Assembly: GCA_965222125.1 (NCBI GenBank)
Contig: CBDCTC010000006.1
Location: 1,116,001 to 1,180,000, forward strand
Length of the DNA: 64,000 bases
Source of the DNA: CAZENU01 sp965222125
GTDB taxonomy: Bacteria; Chloroflexota; Dehalococcoidia; Lucifugimonadales; CAZENU01
Direction: 5' to 3'
A model generated the notes under the pieces. The model did no database searches. It was not told the DNA's origin and saw nothing but the letters and a program-made list of their open reading frames with translations. The position numbers and the translations under genes were made by a program. Shown piece by piece: positions 26,201-35,674 of this stretch; positions within the stretch are counted from its first letter, which is position 1; each line of letters starts with the position of its first letter.

Positions 26201-26925
26201 TGGGCGAGGGGCATCATCATGGTCGGGTTGCGTCCGGCGAGGCCGCCGTTCTCGACGATTCCCTTGACGGTGATCGCCAGCGGCTCGCCTTCGACGTACA
26301 GGTCGAGCGTGTCGCCGGCCTCGGCTTCGAGCTCTTCGGCGGCCCGTTCGTTGACGTAGGCCTCGCGGTTGCCCAACGACGCGAGCGACGCCTCGCCGCC
26401 GGACAGCGTCTCGAGGGGGCCAAAGCCCTGGAGGAGAGACGGTTCGAGTCCGACGACGTTCAGGAAACCCTCGTTGAGCTTCGTCCTGGGGTTGACCGAC
26501 GGGGCCACGACCGCGAGCTGCGGCATCAGGCCGTCTATCGTGTCGAGATGGGCTACGTCCTGTTGGAGACGCTCGAAGCGCCCGTAGTCGACGAACGGGC
26601 TCGTGCCGAAGGCGTCTTCCGCGTCGGCGAAGGTCGGAACGATCACCTCGTCTATCGTCTTCAAAGAGTCGAGCGTCTCCTGCCGGATGGAGACGCTGAG
26701 CGTGTCGCCGGTGCCGAGGGCGGCGGAGATTATCACCGTGCTCAACATCACGCCGATCACGATGAGCGCCGTCTGGCCCCATCGCCGCGTTATCGGCCTG
26801 ACCCCCATCCTGAACATGACGCGGTTGCGCAGCGCGAGAAGGGCGATGACCGCGATGCCGAGCAGGAAGACGGCGAGCAGGGTAGCCATGATGACGTTCA
26901 TCGAGAGGCCGAATATCTCTTTCAT
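23299..26925 (-). CDS. Large FtsX/MacB-type ABC transporter permease
   Basis: A 1208-residue membrane protein. An N-terminal helix and a MacB-like extracellular domain (about 60-390) precede the first FtsX permease block (about 395-520, with EMGMARAIGAKRNHLVKMF). A hydrophobic central region with many helices (about 590-780) leads to a second extracellular domain, and a second FtsX block closes the protein (about 1090-1208, QQIGVLRAIGYRRRMVLLSF). Such double-FtsX permeases pair with LolD/MacB ATPases to extrude lipids, peptides or lipoproteins. The start overlaps the ATPase stop by 4 nt, so both subunits are co-translated. Confidence 0.88.
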   Translation of the reverse strand: MKEIFGLSMNVIMATLLAVFLLGIAVIALLALRNRVMFRMGVRPITRRWGQTALIVIGVMLSTVIISAALGTGDTLSVSIRQETLDSLKTIDEVIVPTFADAEDAFGTSPFVDYGRFERLQQDVAHLDTIDGLMPQLAVVAPSVNPRTKLNEGFLNVVGLEPSLLQGFGPLETLSGGEASLASLGNREAYVNERAAEELEAEAGDTLDLYVEGEPLAITVKGIVENGGLAGRNPTMMMPLAQVQEIFGREGEINTIIVSNAGDTLGGVEHSKEVTKELRGLFNDRAVASRLKELLRQDAVVAAIQAREEDMSDELRSDMAELRGELAKDEFTAELNSLLSDEDVVTELTAALDDEELGDVRREALTLFEELSEFRVIEFKRNLLESADQAGSFVTTFFLVMSLFSIAVGALLIFLIFIMLASARRPEMGMARAIGAKRNHLVKMFTFEGTAYALVSAAVGVALGLAVSAVMIFVINRVFASFDDSFSLTIHFAPRTIVVSYCLGMVITVATVAGSAYRVSRLNIVAAVRNIPEAVEVASRATLRHRSAVLLRSLVRPGIFLWRGISALRRLRFGRFAGYTLLGLVWVFPVFWIADVVFAVLRFVWPYLLAGWLTLLAGAGLAAYGIWGVERAAVFTAGASLAIIGLGLFLRVLAGRGMRLEGFGAVLLVGGTAMLAYFVTLRDALAIAVAVGLAAAGAAMLIPFFRGRVEPRADIVDRLAFTFLGVLMLAFWVMPADPWPDLIAELESNFEMMFVSGVFMVAAAVWTIMYNADLLLGALTAATGRAGVLRPVLVTAVAYPLSNKVRTGLTLAMFALVIFTLMVMSILTNIFSGQFSDPDDVLGGWEVDGRVNANTPIEDIRQRIVDHPDLRIEDFEAIGGFTSLGAQARQVGGESQAWEGTQLVGADDAYLGATGFTFKLIAEGYGDTDRDVWQALIDNPNLAVVGGYLLKSDENAQVNQEFQPVLQDVYYNDDGMEPVQLEVREPTTREVVTLTVIGVMDRLHRSSGSIMTSKRVLDDAAPFPVPITSYRFRLADGVDAPTISKGIESAFLEHGMSSVVGAEELEREAGAGRAFGRLFTGFMALGLLVGIAALGIVSTRAVVERRQQIGVLRAIGYRRRMVLLSFLIESSFVSLLGTLLGAVLGIILAWQAFTGITSEEGVETLSFTVPWIEIGFILAVTYGFSVLATYLPARQASRTYPAEALRYE

Positions 26926-27695
26926 TCTGCGATCTGCACGGGCGCCTCGGCGGCGGACGCCGCGCCGTCCCGTTCTATCCGGCCGTCCCGCATCCGGACG
27001 ATGCGGTGGGCGCGCTCGCCGACTTCCGCGGAGTGGGTGACTAAGACGAAGGTCTGCTTGTTAGTCCCGTTCAGCTCCTCGATCAGGCTTACGATGTCGT
27101 CAGCGGTCTCGCTGTCCAGGTCGCCGGTCGGCTCGTCGGCCCAGATTATGGCCGGCTCGTTGACGAGGGCCCGCGCGATGGTGACGCGCTGGCGCTGGCC
27201 GCCGGAGAGCTCGGCGGGAAGATGGAAGCCCCTGTCCTCCAGCCCGACGGTGGCGAGCATCTCCATCGCCCTGCAGCGCGCCTCCCTCGCGGCGAAGCCG
27301 GAGAGAAGGAGCGGCATCTCGACGTTCTCGACCGCGCTGAGGACCGGCAGCAGGTTGTATAGCTGGAACACGAAGCCCATGTGGCGGGCCCGGTAGTCGC
27401 TGCGCTCGTCGTCGGGCAGCCCGTGAAGCTCGACGCCGTCGATCAGCATCCGGCCGGAGTCGACCTCGTCGAGCCCGGAGAAGCAGTTGAGCAGCGTCGT
27501 CTTGCCGCACCCGCTGGGGCCCATGATGGCGACGATCTCGCCGCGCTCGACGCGGAGGTCTATGCCCCGAAGCGCATGCACCTTGATGGCGCCGGTGTCG
27601 TAGGTCTTATGTATATTCGTCGCTTCTACGATCGTGTCTGTCAATTTCTCACCATCCCGCGCGGTATACTCGCATAGCGTCGCAGCGCATTGCAA
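26922..27695 (-). CDS. ABC transporter ATP-binding protein (MacB/LolD type)
   Basis: A 257-codon frame with Walker A GPSGCGKTT, Q-loop region GFVFQLYNLLPVLSA, signature LSGGQRQR, Walker B WADEPTGDLDS and switch His in LVTHSAE. This is the typical lipoprotein-releasing/macrolide-exporter ATPase class. Family members usually begin close to VEATNIHKTY, so a TTG at 27644 is a plausible true start and the first 17 residues may not be translated. It is cotranscribed with the large FtsX permease. Confidence 0.88.
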   Translation of the reverse strand: MQCAATLCEYTARDGEKLTDTIVEATNIHKTYDTGAIKVHALRGIDLRVERGEIVAIMGPSGCGKTTLLNCFSGLDEVDSGRMLIDGVELHGLPDDERSDYRARHMGFVFQLYNLLPVLSAVENVEMPLLLSGFAAREARCRAMEMLATVGLEDRGFHLPAELSGGQRQRVTIARALVNEPAIIWADEPTGDLDSETADDIVSLIEELNGTNKQTFVLVTHSAEVGERAHRIVRMRDGRIERDGAASAAEAPVQIAE

Positions 27696-27796
27696 CGGCG
27701 CCCGCGTACGCTGTACGGCCGGCGCGAGAGGGCGCGGAAAGCGACGACTGTGCGCCGCGGCAGCCCTCTCGGTTGGGGTGGGGCCGTTGCCGCACG

Positions 27797-27844
27797 AACC
27801 CGTTCATCCCGAGTGCACCGACGCTACTCTAGGGTGAACGGGTT
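27797..27844. repeat. Inverted repeat AACCCGTTCATCCC / GGGTGAACGGGTT
   Basis: The two arms (27797-27810 and 27832-27844) pair over about 13 bases with one bulge around a 21-nt loop. The AACCCGTTCA motif recurs at 40142. It resembles an extragenic palindrome or bidirectional terminator. It lies just upstream of the tandem IS array, and the rest of 27696-27878 shows no gene. Confidence 0.55.
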
Positions 27845-28116
27845 GAGTGGGTCGTGAACTCTGAACCGTTGATCTGGTCCCAAATCCCCCACCTGACATG
27901 GTTGGGAGCTGCTTGGTGTGCTTTCAGGGGGTGTCCGGATGTCGACTTGGGGTGACGCATGACATGATCGGCATCGGACAGGGTCTCGGGTGCCGTCTTC
28001 GAGGGTATCGGCAGCGGTTCGCTGCCAATTGTGGCTGTTGTCAGGCCGAAGAAGGCATGGCCCGGCCTGGCAACTCGGCAGAGTCGCCTACAAACCGATG
28101 CTCCAGGCAGGGTCGC

Positions 28117-29646
28117 CTATGCCCGATACGGCTCGGCAGCCAGCGCCAATATCCTCTGCCGCGCCGTGAGCAGCAACTCGTATGAGGGATGGCCACGGGC
28201 AAGACGGATGATCAACCTCCTGGCGTGACGCACCACACGGCCCGGTAGGGCGATCAGGGCGAAGCGCACCGCCTTCAGACGCTTGCCCACCCACTGTCCG
28301 CCCAACACCAGCCGCTTCATGGCAGAGTTCAAGTTGAAGGCCAACACTGCTATCGCCCACCATGCTGCGTTGGCTCCGAACAGCCCCGACGGAAGCCTGC
28401 CCCCGGCAAGGTCACTCTTGAGGACGCCGTGGACCTCCTCGCCCTTGCCACATCTCTGCCTCGACCACCAGATCAACTCATCTGCCGCAATGCTCCGGTT
28501 GGTCACCACTCCGAAGACCTTGTACCAGCCTCTGTTGGACAGCTCCATCGCGGGGAACGGAAGCTCCATCTGCCCCTCCATTCCCGGCAGAGGCTGTTCG
28601 ATCAACCGCTCCCTGGTAGCTATGAACCGATACTCAGGGCTGTTCTTGGAGTGCCCTATCCAGTTGGGTACGAAGTTCACATCAGCCCACTGCTGACCCG
28701 TGTCCACACGATGCTCCCCAACCTTGCGGTACAGCGTCTGCCAGTCTTGCTCGGCGACCTCGGACACCGCACGGCGGAACTCCGTCGTCACGTCGACCCC
28801 AACCGCGAACTCGATCACCCCGAACCGCTCGTCTCTACCCTCCGCGCAGTACCGCAGCAACTCCCGCTGGTACCCCGCCGTATCCGACCTCAGCATCACC
28901 TTCTCCACCCCCGCAGGCAGACGGCCCAGCCCTTCAATCAACACTTGCAACTGCTGATGGCCCGCCGGTACATTGCCGTCCCGAAACTCCGAATGCACAA
29001 TCTGGTCGGCCTCTGCCCAGTAGGTGGTCAGCGGCTGGTAGGCCCTGTACTTCTTGTAGCTGTGGAGCGCCTCCTGCTTGTGTGTCTCCACCAGACAGGC
29101 GTCCATGTCCAGTGTGGCCTCTCTCTGAGGCGAACGGCTCTGCACGAAGCCCACCAGGTCGGCGTTCACCTTCCCCAGACCCTCCATAGCTCCGTTGGGA
29201 GCAGGTATGAATGCTCTGTGAGCTTCCCGCATCGCCTCCTCGCCCGCGTCATGGAACCTCTCCAGATACCGGAACACCGCAGACTCCGACGGCACGCTCC
29301 GAAGACGCTCGACTCGCCATCTCGCCTTCAGCGCCCTGCGCTCCCTACTACCCATCCCCCAGGTCTCGGCATGGCGAAGTACCCTGCACAAACCTGCGTC
29401 CTTCTCCAGAACCTCCAGGTCCATCACCGACTCACCGCCTGCCAAGTTCAGCAGTATCAGCGACGTGATTATCTGGCTGTCCGTCCAGCCCTGACCACAC
29501 TCCCGCAGTCTCACGTGGCGTTCCACCGACGACCTCAAACCCGCTGCTTGCATCAACTCCAGGTACGTCATCAGCCCGGACAGTCCCGTCATACCTGTCG
29601 AGCCCTTCTCCTGCTCGTACTGGAATGCCAGTAAGCCTTGCTTCAT
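28117..29646 (-). CDS. IS1380 family transposase, array copy 1
   Basis: A 509-residue transposase. D in LDMDACLVETHKQ, D in LRSDTAGYQ and E in GKGEEVHGVLKSDLAGG form the DDE set, and GLFGANAAWWAIAVLAFNL is the usual closing helix. The ATG at 29646 follows GAGGTG. An upstream TTG would add 14 residues. Copy 1 differs from copies 2-4 in the stretch LQVLIEGLGRLPAGVEK and in AADELIWW. It is intact and expected to be active. Confidence 0.9.
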   Translation of the reverse strand: MKQGLLAFQYEQEKGSTGMTGLSGLMTYLELMQAAGLRSSVERHVRLRECGQGWTDSQIITSLILLNLAGGESVMDLEVLEKDAGLCRVLRHAETWGMGSRERRALKARWRVERLRSVPSESAVFRYLERFHDAGEEAMREAHRAFIPAPNGAMEGLGKVNADLVGFVQSRSPQREATLDMDACLVETHKQEALHSYKKYRAYQPLTTYWAEADQIVHSEFRDGNVPAGHQQLQVLIEGLGRLPAGVEKVMLRSDTAGYQRELLRYCAEGRDERFGVIEFAVGVDVTTEFRRAVSEVAEQDWQTLYRKVGEHRVDTGQQWADVNFVPNWIGHSKNSPEYRFIATRERLIEQPLPGMEGQMELPFPAMELSNRGWYKVFGVVTNRSIAADELIWWSRQRCGKGEEVHGVLKSDLAGGRLPSGLFGANAAWWAIAVLAFNLNSAMKRLVLGGQWVGKRLKAVRFALIALPGRVVRHARRLIIRLARGHPSYELLLTARQRILALAAEPYRA

Positions 29647-29998
29647 AATAGATGCACCTCGTTGGTGATCGGTTCGTTTGCGCAACAACCATCTTAGCCC
29701 GCATCGCGTCGGGCTCCAACGAGGTCTTCCTCTTATCTAGGTGGGGAATCTGGGGGTGGTCCCAAATCCCCCACCTGACATGGTTGGGAGCTGCTCGGTG
29801 TGCTTTCAGGGGGTGTCCGGGTGTCGACTTGGGGTGACGCATGACATGATCGGCATCGGACAGGGTCTCGGGTGCCGTCTTTGAGGGTATCGGCAGCGGT
29901 TCGCTGCCAATTGTGGCTGTTGTCAGGCCGAAGAAGGCATGGCCCGGCCTGGCAACTCGGCAGAGTCGCCTACAAACCGATGCTCCAGGCAGGGTCGC

Positions 29999-31528
29999 CT
30001 ATGCCCGATACGGCTCGGCAGCCAGCGCCAATATCCTCTGCCGCGCGCTGAGCAGCAACTCGTATGAGGGATGGCCACGGGCAAGACGGATGATCAACCT
30101 CCTGGCGTGACGCACCACACGGCCCGGTAGGGCGATCAGGGCGAAACGCACCGCCTTGAGACGCTTGCCCACCCACTGTCCGCCCAACACCAGCCGCTTC
30201 ATGGCAGAGTTCAAGTTGAAGGCCAACACGGCTATCGCCCACCATGCTGCGTTGGCTCCGAACAGCCCCGACGGAAGCCTGCCCCCGGCAAGGTCACTCT
30301 TGAGGACGCCGTGGACCTCCTCGCCCTTGCCACATCTCTGCCTCGACCACCAGATCAACTCATCTCCCGCAATGCTCCGGTTGGTCACCACTCCGAAGAC
30401 CTTGTACCAGCCTCTGTTGGACAGCTCCATCGCGGGGAACGGAAGCTCCATCTGCCCCTCCATTCCCGGCAGAGGCTGTTCGATCAACCGCTCCCTGGTA
30501 GCTATGAACCGATACTCAGGGCTGTTCTTGGAGTGCCCTATCCAGTTGGGCACGAAGTTCACATCAGCCCACTGCTGACCCGTGTCCACACGATGCTCCC
30601 CAACCTTGCGGTACAGCGTCTGCCAGTCTTGCTCGGCGACCTCGGACACCGCACGGCGGAACTCCGTCGTCACGTCGACCCCAACCGCGAACTCGATCAC
30701 CCCGAACCGCTCGTCTCTACCCTCCGCGCAGTACCGCAGCAACTCCCGCTGATACCCCGCCGTGTCAGACCTGAGCATCACCTTCTCCACCCCCGCAGGC
30801 AGATGCTCCAGTGCTTCGGTCAACACTCGTAACTGCTGATGGCCCGCAGGTACGTTGCCGTCCCGAAACTCCGAATGCACAATCAACTCGGCCTCTGACC
30901 AGTAGGTGGTCAGCGGCTGGTAGGCCCTGTACTTCTTGTAGCTGTGGAGCGCCTCCTGCTTGTGTGTCTCCACCAGACAGGCGTCCATGTCCAGTGTGGC
31001 CTCTCTCTGAGGCGAACGGCTCTGCACGAAGCCCGCCAGGTCGGCGTTCACCTTCCCCAGACCCTCCATAGCTCCGTTGGGAGCAGGTATGAATGCTCTG
31101 TGAGCTTCCCGCATCGCCTCCTCGCCCGCGTCATGGAACCTCTCCAGATACCGGAACACCGCAGACTCCGACGGCACGCTCCGACGACGCTCGACTCGCC
31201 ATCTCGCCTTCAGCGCCCTGCGCTCCCTACTACCCATCCCCCAGGTCTCGGCATGGCGAAGTACCCTGCACAAACCTGCGTCCTTCTCCAGAACCTCCAG
31301 GTCCATCACCGACTCACCGCCTGCCAAGTTCAGCAGTATCAGCGACGTGATTATCTGGCTGTCCGTCCAGCCCTGACCACACTCCCGCAGTCTCACGTGG
31401 CGTTCCACCGACGACCTCAAACCCGCTGCTTGCATCAACTCCAGGTACGTCATCAGCCCGGACAGTCCCGTCATACCTGTCGAGCCCTTCTCCTGCTCGT
31501 ACTGGAATGCCAGTAAGCCTTGCTTCAT
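29999..31528 (-). CDS. IS1380 family transposase, array copy 2
   Basis: Same length and motifs as copy 1. It has LRVLTEALEHLPAGVEK in place of copy 1's LQVLIEGLGRLPAGVEK, and SEAELIVHSEF where copies 1 and 4 have AEADQIVHSEF. The upstream frame stays open through the neighbouring spacer and into the next element's end, but the ATG at 31528 with GAGGTG is the credible start. Confidence 0.9.
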   Translation of the reverse strand: MKQGLLAFQYEQEKGSTGMTGLSGLMTYLELMQAAGLRSSVERHVRLRECGQGWTDSQIITSLILLNLAGGESVMDLEVLEKDAGLCRVLRHAETWGMGSRERRALKARWRVERRRSVPSESAVFRYLERFHDAGEEAMREAHRAFIPAPNGAMEGLGKVNADLAGFVQSRSPQREATLDMDACLVETHKQEALHSYKKYRAYQPLTTYWSEAELIVHSEFRDGNVPAGHQQLRVLTEALEHLPAGVEKVMLRSDTAGYQRELLRYCAEGRDERFGVIEFAVGVDVTTEFRRAVSEVAEQDWQTLYRKVGEHRVDTGQQWADVNFVPNWIGHSKNSPEYRFIATRERLIEQPLPGMEGQMELPFPAMELSNRGWYKVFGVVTNRSIAGDELIWWSRQRCGKGEEVHGVLKSDLAGGRLPSGLFGANAAWWAIAVLAFNLNSAMKRLVLGGQWVGKRLKAVRFALIALPGRVVRHARRLIIRLARGHPSYELLLSARQRILALAAEPYRA

Positions 31529-31878
31529 AATAGATGCACCTCGTTGGTGATCGGTTCGTTTGCTCAACAACCATCTTAGCCCGCATCGCGTCGGGCTCCA
31601 ACGAGGTCTTCCTCTTATCTGGGTGGGGAATCTGGGTGGTCCCAAATCCCCCACCTGACATTGTTGGGAGCTGCTTGGTGTGCTTTCAGGGGGTGTCCGG
31701 ATGTCGACTTGGGGTGACGCATGACATGATCGGCATCGGACAGGGTCTCGGGTGCCGTCTTTGAGGGTATCGGCAGCGGTTCGCTGCCAATTGCGGCTGT
31801 TGTCAGGCCGAAGAAGGCATGGCCCGGCCTGGCAACTCGGCAGAGTCGCCTACAAACCGATGCTCCAGGCAGGGTCGC

Positions 31879-33408
31879 CTATGCCCGATACGGCTCGGCA
31901 GCCAGCGCCAATATCCTCTGCCGGGCCGTGAGCAGCAACTCGTATGAGGGATGGCCACGGGCAAGACGGATGATCAACCTCCTGGCGTGACGCACCACAC
32001 GGCCCGGTAGGGCGATCAGGGCGAAGCGCACCGCCTTCAGACGCTTGCCCACCCACTGTCCGCCCAACACCAGCCGCTTCATGGCAGAGTTCAAGTTGAA
32101 GGCCAGCACCGATATGGCCCACCATGCTGCGTTGGCTCCGAACAGCCCCGACGGAAGCCTGCCCCCGGCAAGGTCACTCTTGAGGACGCCGTGGACCTCC
32201 TCGCCCTTGCCACATCTCTGCCTCGACCACCAGATCAACTCATCTCCCGCAATGCTCCGGTTGGTCACCACTCCGAAGACCTTGTACCAGCCTCTGTTGG
32301 ACAGCTCCATCGCGGGGAACGGAAGCTCCATCTGCCCCTCCATTCCCGGCAGAGGCTGTTCGATCAACCGCTCCCTGGTAGCTATGAACCGATACTCAGG
32401 GCTGTTTTTGGAGTGCCCTATCCAGTTGGGTACGAAGTTCACATCAGCCCACTGCTGACCCGTGTCCACACGATGCTCCCCAACCTTGCGGTACAGCGTT
32501 TGCCAGTCTTGCTCGGCGACCTCTGACACCGCACGGCGGAACTCCGTCGTCACGTCGACCCCAACCGCGAACTCAATCACCCCGAAGCGCTCGTCTCTAC
32601 CCTCCGCGCAGTACCGCAGCAACTCCCGCTGGTACCCCGCCGTGTCAGACCTGAGCATCACCTTCTCCACCCCCGCAGGCAGATGCTCCAGTGCTTCGGT
32701 CAACACTCGTAACTGCTGATGGCCCGCAGGTACGTTGCCGTCCCGAAACTCCGAATGCACAATCAACTCGGCCTCTGCCCAGTAGGTGGTCAGCGGCTGG
32801 TAGGCCCTGTACCTCTTGTAGCTGTGGAGCGCCTCCTGCTTGTGTGTCTCCACCAGACAGGCGTCCATGTCCAGTGTGGCCTCTCTCTGAGGCGAACGGC
32901 TCTGCACGAAGCCCGCCAGGTCGGCGTTCACCTTCCCCAGACCCTGCATAGCTCCATTGGGAGCAGGTATGAATGCTCTGTGAGCTTCCCGCTTCGCCTC
33001 CTCGCCCGCGTCATGGAACCTCTCCAGATACCGGAACACCGCAGACTCCGACGGCACGCTCCGACGACGCTCGACTCGCCATCTCGCCTTCAGCGCCCTG
33101 CGCTCCCTACTACCCATCCCCCAGGTCTCGGCATGGCGAAGTACCCTGCACAAACCTGCGTCCTTCTCCAGAACCTCCAGGTCCATCACCGACTCACCGC
33201 CTGCCAAGTTCAGCAGTATCAGCGACGTGATTATCTGGCTGTCCGTCCAGCCCTGACCACACTCCCGCAGTCTCACGTGGCGTTCCACCGACGACCTCAA
33301 ACCCGCTGCTTGCATCAACTCCAGGTACGTCATCAGCCCGGACAGTCCCGTCATACCTGTCGAGCCCTTCTCCTGCTCGTACTGGAATGCCAGTAAGCCT
33401 TGCTTCAT
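31879..33408 (-). CDS. IS1380 family transposase, array copy 3
   Basis: Intact 509-residue copy with the same catalytic residues. Distinguishing residues are EEAKREAHRAF (others EEAMREAH), HSYKRYRAYQ and AEAELIVHSEF. Sharing of variants with copy 4 (NGAMQGLGKV, AWWAISVLAF) shows that copies 3 and 4 are closest relatives. Confidence 0.9.
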   Translation of the reverse strand: MKQGLLAFQYEQEKGSTGMTGLSGLMTYLELMQAAGLRSSVERHVRLRECGQGWTDSQIITSLILLNLAGGESVMDLEVLEKDAGLCRVLRHAETWGMGSRERRALKARWRVERRRSVPSESAVFRYLERFHDAGEEAKREAHRAFIPAPNGAMQGLGKVNADLAGFVQSRSPQREATLDMDACLVETHKQEALHSYKRYRAYQPLTTYWAEAELIVHSEFRDGNVPAGHQQLRVLTEALEHLPAGVEKVMLRSDTAGYQRELLRYCAEGRDERFGVIEFAVGVDVTTEFRRAVSEVAEQDWQTLYRKVGEHRVDTGQQWADVNFVPNWIGHSKNSPEYRFIATRERLIEQPLPGMEGQMELPFPAMELSNRGWYKVFGVVTNRSIAGDELIWWSRQRCGKGEEVHGVLKSDLAGGRLPSGLFGANAAWWAISVLAFNLNSAMKRLVLGGQWVGKRLKAVRFALIALPGRVVRHARRLIIRLARGHPSYELLLTARQRILALAAEPYRA

Positions 33409-33758
33409 AATAGATGCACCTCGTTGGTGATCGGTTCGTTTGCGCAACAACCATCTTAGCCCGCATCGCGTCGGGCTCCAACGAGGTCTTCCTCTTATCT
33501 AGGTGGGGAATCTGGGTATCCCCAAATCCCCCACCTGACATTGTTGGGAGCTGCTTGGTGTGCTTTCAGGGGGTGTCCGGATGTCGACTTGGGGTGACGC
33601 ATGACATGATCGGCATCGGACAGGGTCTCGGGTGCCGTCTTTGAGGGTATCGGCAGCGGTTCGCTGCCAATTGTGGCTGTTGTCAGGCCGAAGAAGGCAT
33701 GGCCCGGCCTGGCAACTCGGCAGAGTCGCCTACAAACCGATGCTCCAGGCAGGGTCGC

Positions 33759-35288
33759 CTATGCCCGATACGGCTCGGCAGCCAGCGCCAATATCCTCTG
33801 CCGCGCCCTGAGCAGCAACTCGTATGAGGGATGGCCACGGGCAAGACGGATGATCAACCTCCTGGCGTGACGCACCACACGGCCCGGTAGGGCGATCAGG
33901 GCGAAGCGCACCGCCTTCAGACGCTTGCCCACCCACTGTCCGCCCAACACCAGCCGCTTCATGGCAGAGTTCAAGTTGAAGGCCAGCACCGATATGGCCC
34001 ACCATGCTGCGTTGGCTCCGAACAGCCCCGACGGAAGCCTGCCCCCGGCAAGGTCACTCTTGAGGACGCCGTGGACCTCCTCGCCCTTGCCACATCTCTG
34101 CCTCGACCACCAGATCAACTCATCTCCCGCAATGCTCCGGTTGGTCACCACTCCGAAGACCTTGTACCAGCCTCTGTTGGACAGCTCCATCGCGGGGAAC
34201 GGAAGCTCCATCTGCCCCTCCATTCCCGGCAGAGGCTGTTCGATCAACCGCTCCCTGGTAGCTATGAACCGATACTCAGGGCTGTTTTTGGAGTGCCCTA
34301 TCCAGTTGGGTACGAAGTTCACATCAGCCCACTGCTGACCCGTGTCCACACGATGCTCCCCAACCTTGCGGTACAGCGTTTGCCAGTCTTGCTCGGCGAC
34401 CTCTGACACCGCACGGCGGAACTCCGTCGTCACGTCGACCCCAACCGCGAACTCAATCACCCCGAACCGCTCGTCTCTACCCTCCGCGCAGTACCGCAGC
34501 AACTCCCGCTGGTACCCCGCCGTATCCGACCTCAGCATCACGCTCTCCACACCGGCAGGCAGATGCTCCAGTGCTTCGGTCAACACTCGTAACTGCTGAT
34601 GGCCCGCAGGTACGTTGCCGTCTCGAAACTCCGAGTGCACAATCTGGTCGGCCTCTGCCCAGTAGGTGGTCAGCGGCTGGTAGGCCCTGTACCTCTTGTA
34701 GCTGTGGAGCGCCTCCTGCTTGTGTGTCTCCACCAGACAGGCGTCCATGTCCAGTGTGGCCTCTCTCTGAGGCGAACGGCTCTGCACGAAGCCCGCCAGG
34801 TCGGCGTTCACCTTCCCCAGACCCTGCATAGCTCCATTGGGAGCAGGTATGAATGCTCTGTGAGCTTCCCGCATCGCCTCCTCGCCCGCGTCATGGAACC
34901 TCTCCAGATACCGGAACACCGCAGACTCCGACGGCACGCTCCGAAGACGCTCGACTCGCCATCTCGCCTTCAGCGCCCTGCGCTCCCTACTACCCATCCC
35001 CCAGGTCTCGGCATGGCGAAGTACCCTGCACAAACCTGCGTCCTTCTCCAGAACCTCCAGGTCCATCACCGACTCACCGCCTGCCAAGTTCAGCAGTATC
35101 AGCGACGTGATTATCTGGCTGTCCGTCCAGCCCTGACCACACTCCCGCAGTCTCACGTGGCGTTCCACCGACGACCTCAAACCCGCTGCTTGCATCAACT
35201 CCAGGTACGTCATCAGCCCGGACAGTCCCGTCATACCTGTCGAGCCCTTCTCCTGCTCGTACTGGAATGCCAGTAAGCCTTGCTTCAT
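33759..35288 (-). CDS. IS1380 family transposase, array copy 4
   Basis: Intact 509-residue copy. It combines variants of copy 3 (NGAMQGLGKV, KRYRAYQ) with AEADQIVHSEF and VERLRSVPSES, which it shares with copy 1, plus its own AGVESVMLRSD and LLLRARQRI. Such a mixture points to gene conversion or recombination among the tandem copies. Confidence 0.9.
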   Translation of the reverse strand: MKQGLLAFQYEQEKGSTGMTGLSGLMTYLELMQAAGLRSSVERHVRLRECGQGWTDSQIITSLILLNLAGGESVMDLEVLEKDAGLCRVLRHAETWGMGSRERRALKARWRVERLRSVPSESAVFRYLERFHDAGEEAMREAHRAFIPAPNGAMQGLGKVNADLAGFVQSRSPQREATLDMDACLVETHKQEALHSYKRYRAYQPLTTYWAEADQIVHSEFRDGNVPAGHQQLRVLTEALEHLPAGVESVMLRSDTAGYQRELLRYCAEGRDERFGVIEFAVGVDVTTEFRRAVSEVAEQDWQTLYRKVGEHRVDTGQQWADVNFVPNWIGHSKNSPEYRFIATRERLIEQPLPGMEGQMELPFPAMELSNRGWYKVFGVVTNRSIAGDELIWWSRQRCGKGEEVHGVLKSDLAGGRLPSGLFGANAAWWAISVLAFNLNSAMKRLVLGGQWVGKRLKAVRFALIALPGRVVRHARRLIIRLARGHPSYELLLRARQRILALAAEPYRA

Positions 35289-35674
35289 AATAGATGCACC
35301 TCGTTGGTGATCGGTTCGTTTGCGCAACAACCATCTTAGCCCGCATCGCGTCGGGCTCCAACGAGGTCTTCCTCTTATCTAGGTGGGGAATCTGGGGTAT
35401 CCTGCTCGTACTGGAATGCCAGTAAGCCTTGCTTCATAATAGATGCACCTCGTTGGTGATCGGTTCGTTTGCTCAACAACCATCTTAGCCCGCATCGCGT
35501 CGGGCTCCAACGAGGTCTTCCTCTTATCTAGGTGGGGAATCTGGGGTGGTCCCGTGTGCTTGACTGAGAAACGCGGCCGCGCATACCCTAGCCTCCCGGA
35601 CGCGGGCGGTGCCGTGTCGGACAGCCGATATCGCCGCGTCGTCGAGTAGCGTCACGATCTCAGGAGGTCGGCTC

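Larger units (their letters stand above)
27879..35545 (-). mobile_element. Tandem array of four complete and one partial IS1380-family element
   Basis: Four 1876-bp elements in the same orientation occupy 27879-29754, 29761-31636, 31641-33516 and 33521-35396, followed by a partial copy 35401-35545. Each has inverted ends CCCAAATCCCCCACCT and CCCAGATTCCCCACCT (copy 2 right end CCCAGATTCCCCACCC). Adjacent copies are separated by only GGTGGT, TGGT, TATC or GTAT. The array as a whole is flanked by TGGT on both sides (27875-27878 and 35547-35550), as expected for one 4-bp target duplication. Confidence 0.85.

Noticed and set aside
28429..29634. A 401-codon plus-strand frame repeated in each IS1380 copy
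   Set aside because: It is antisense to the transposase. It varies in length among copies and shows no domain.
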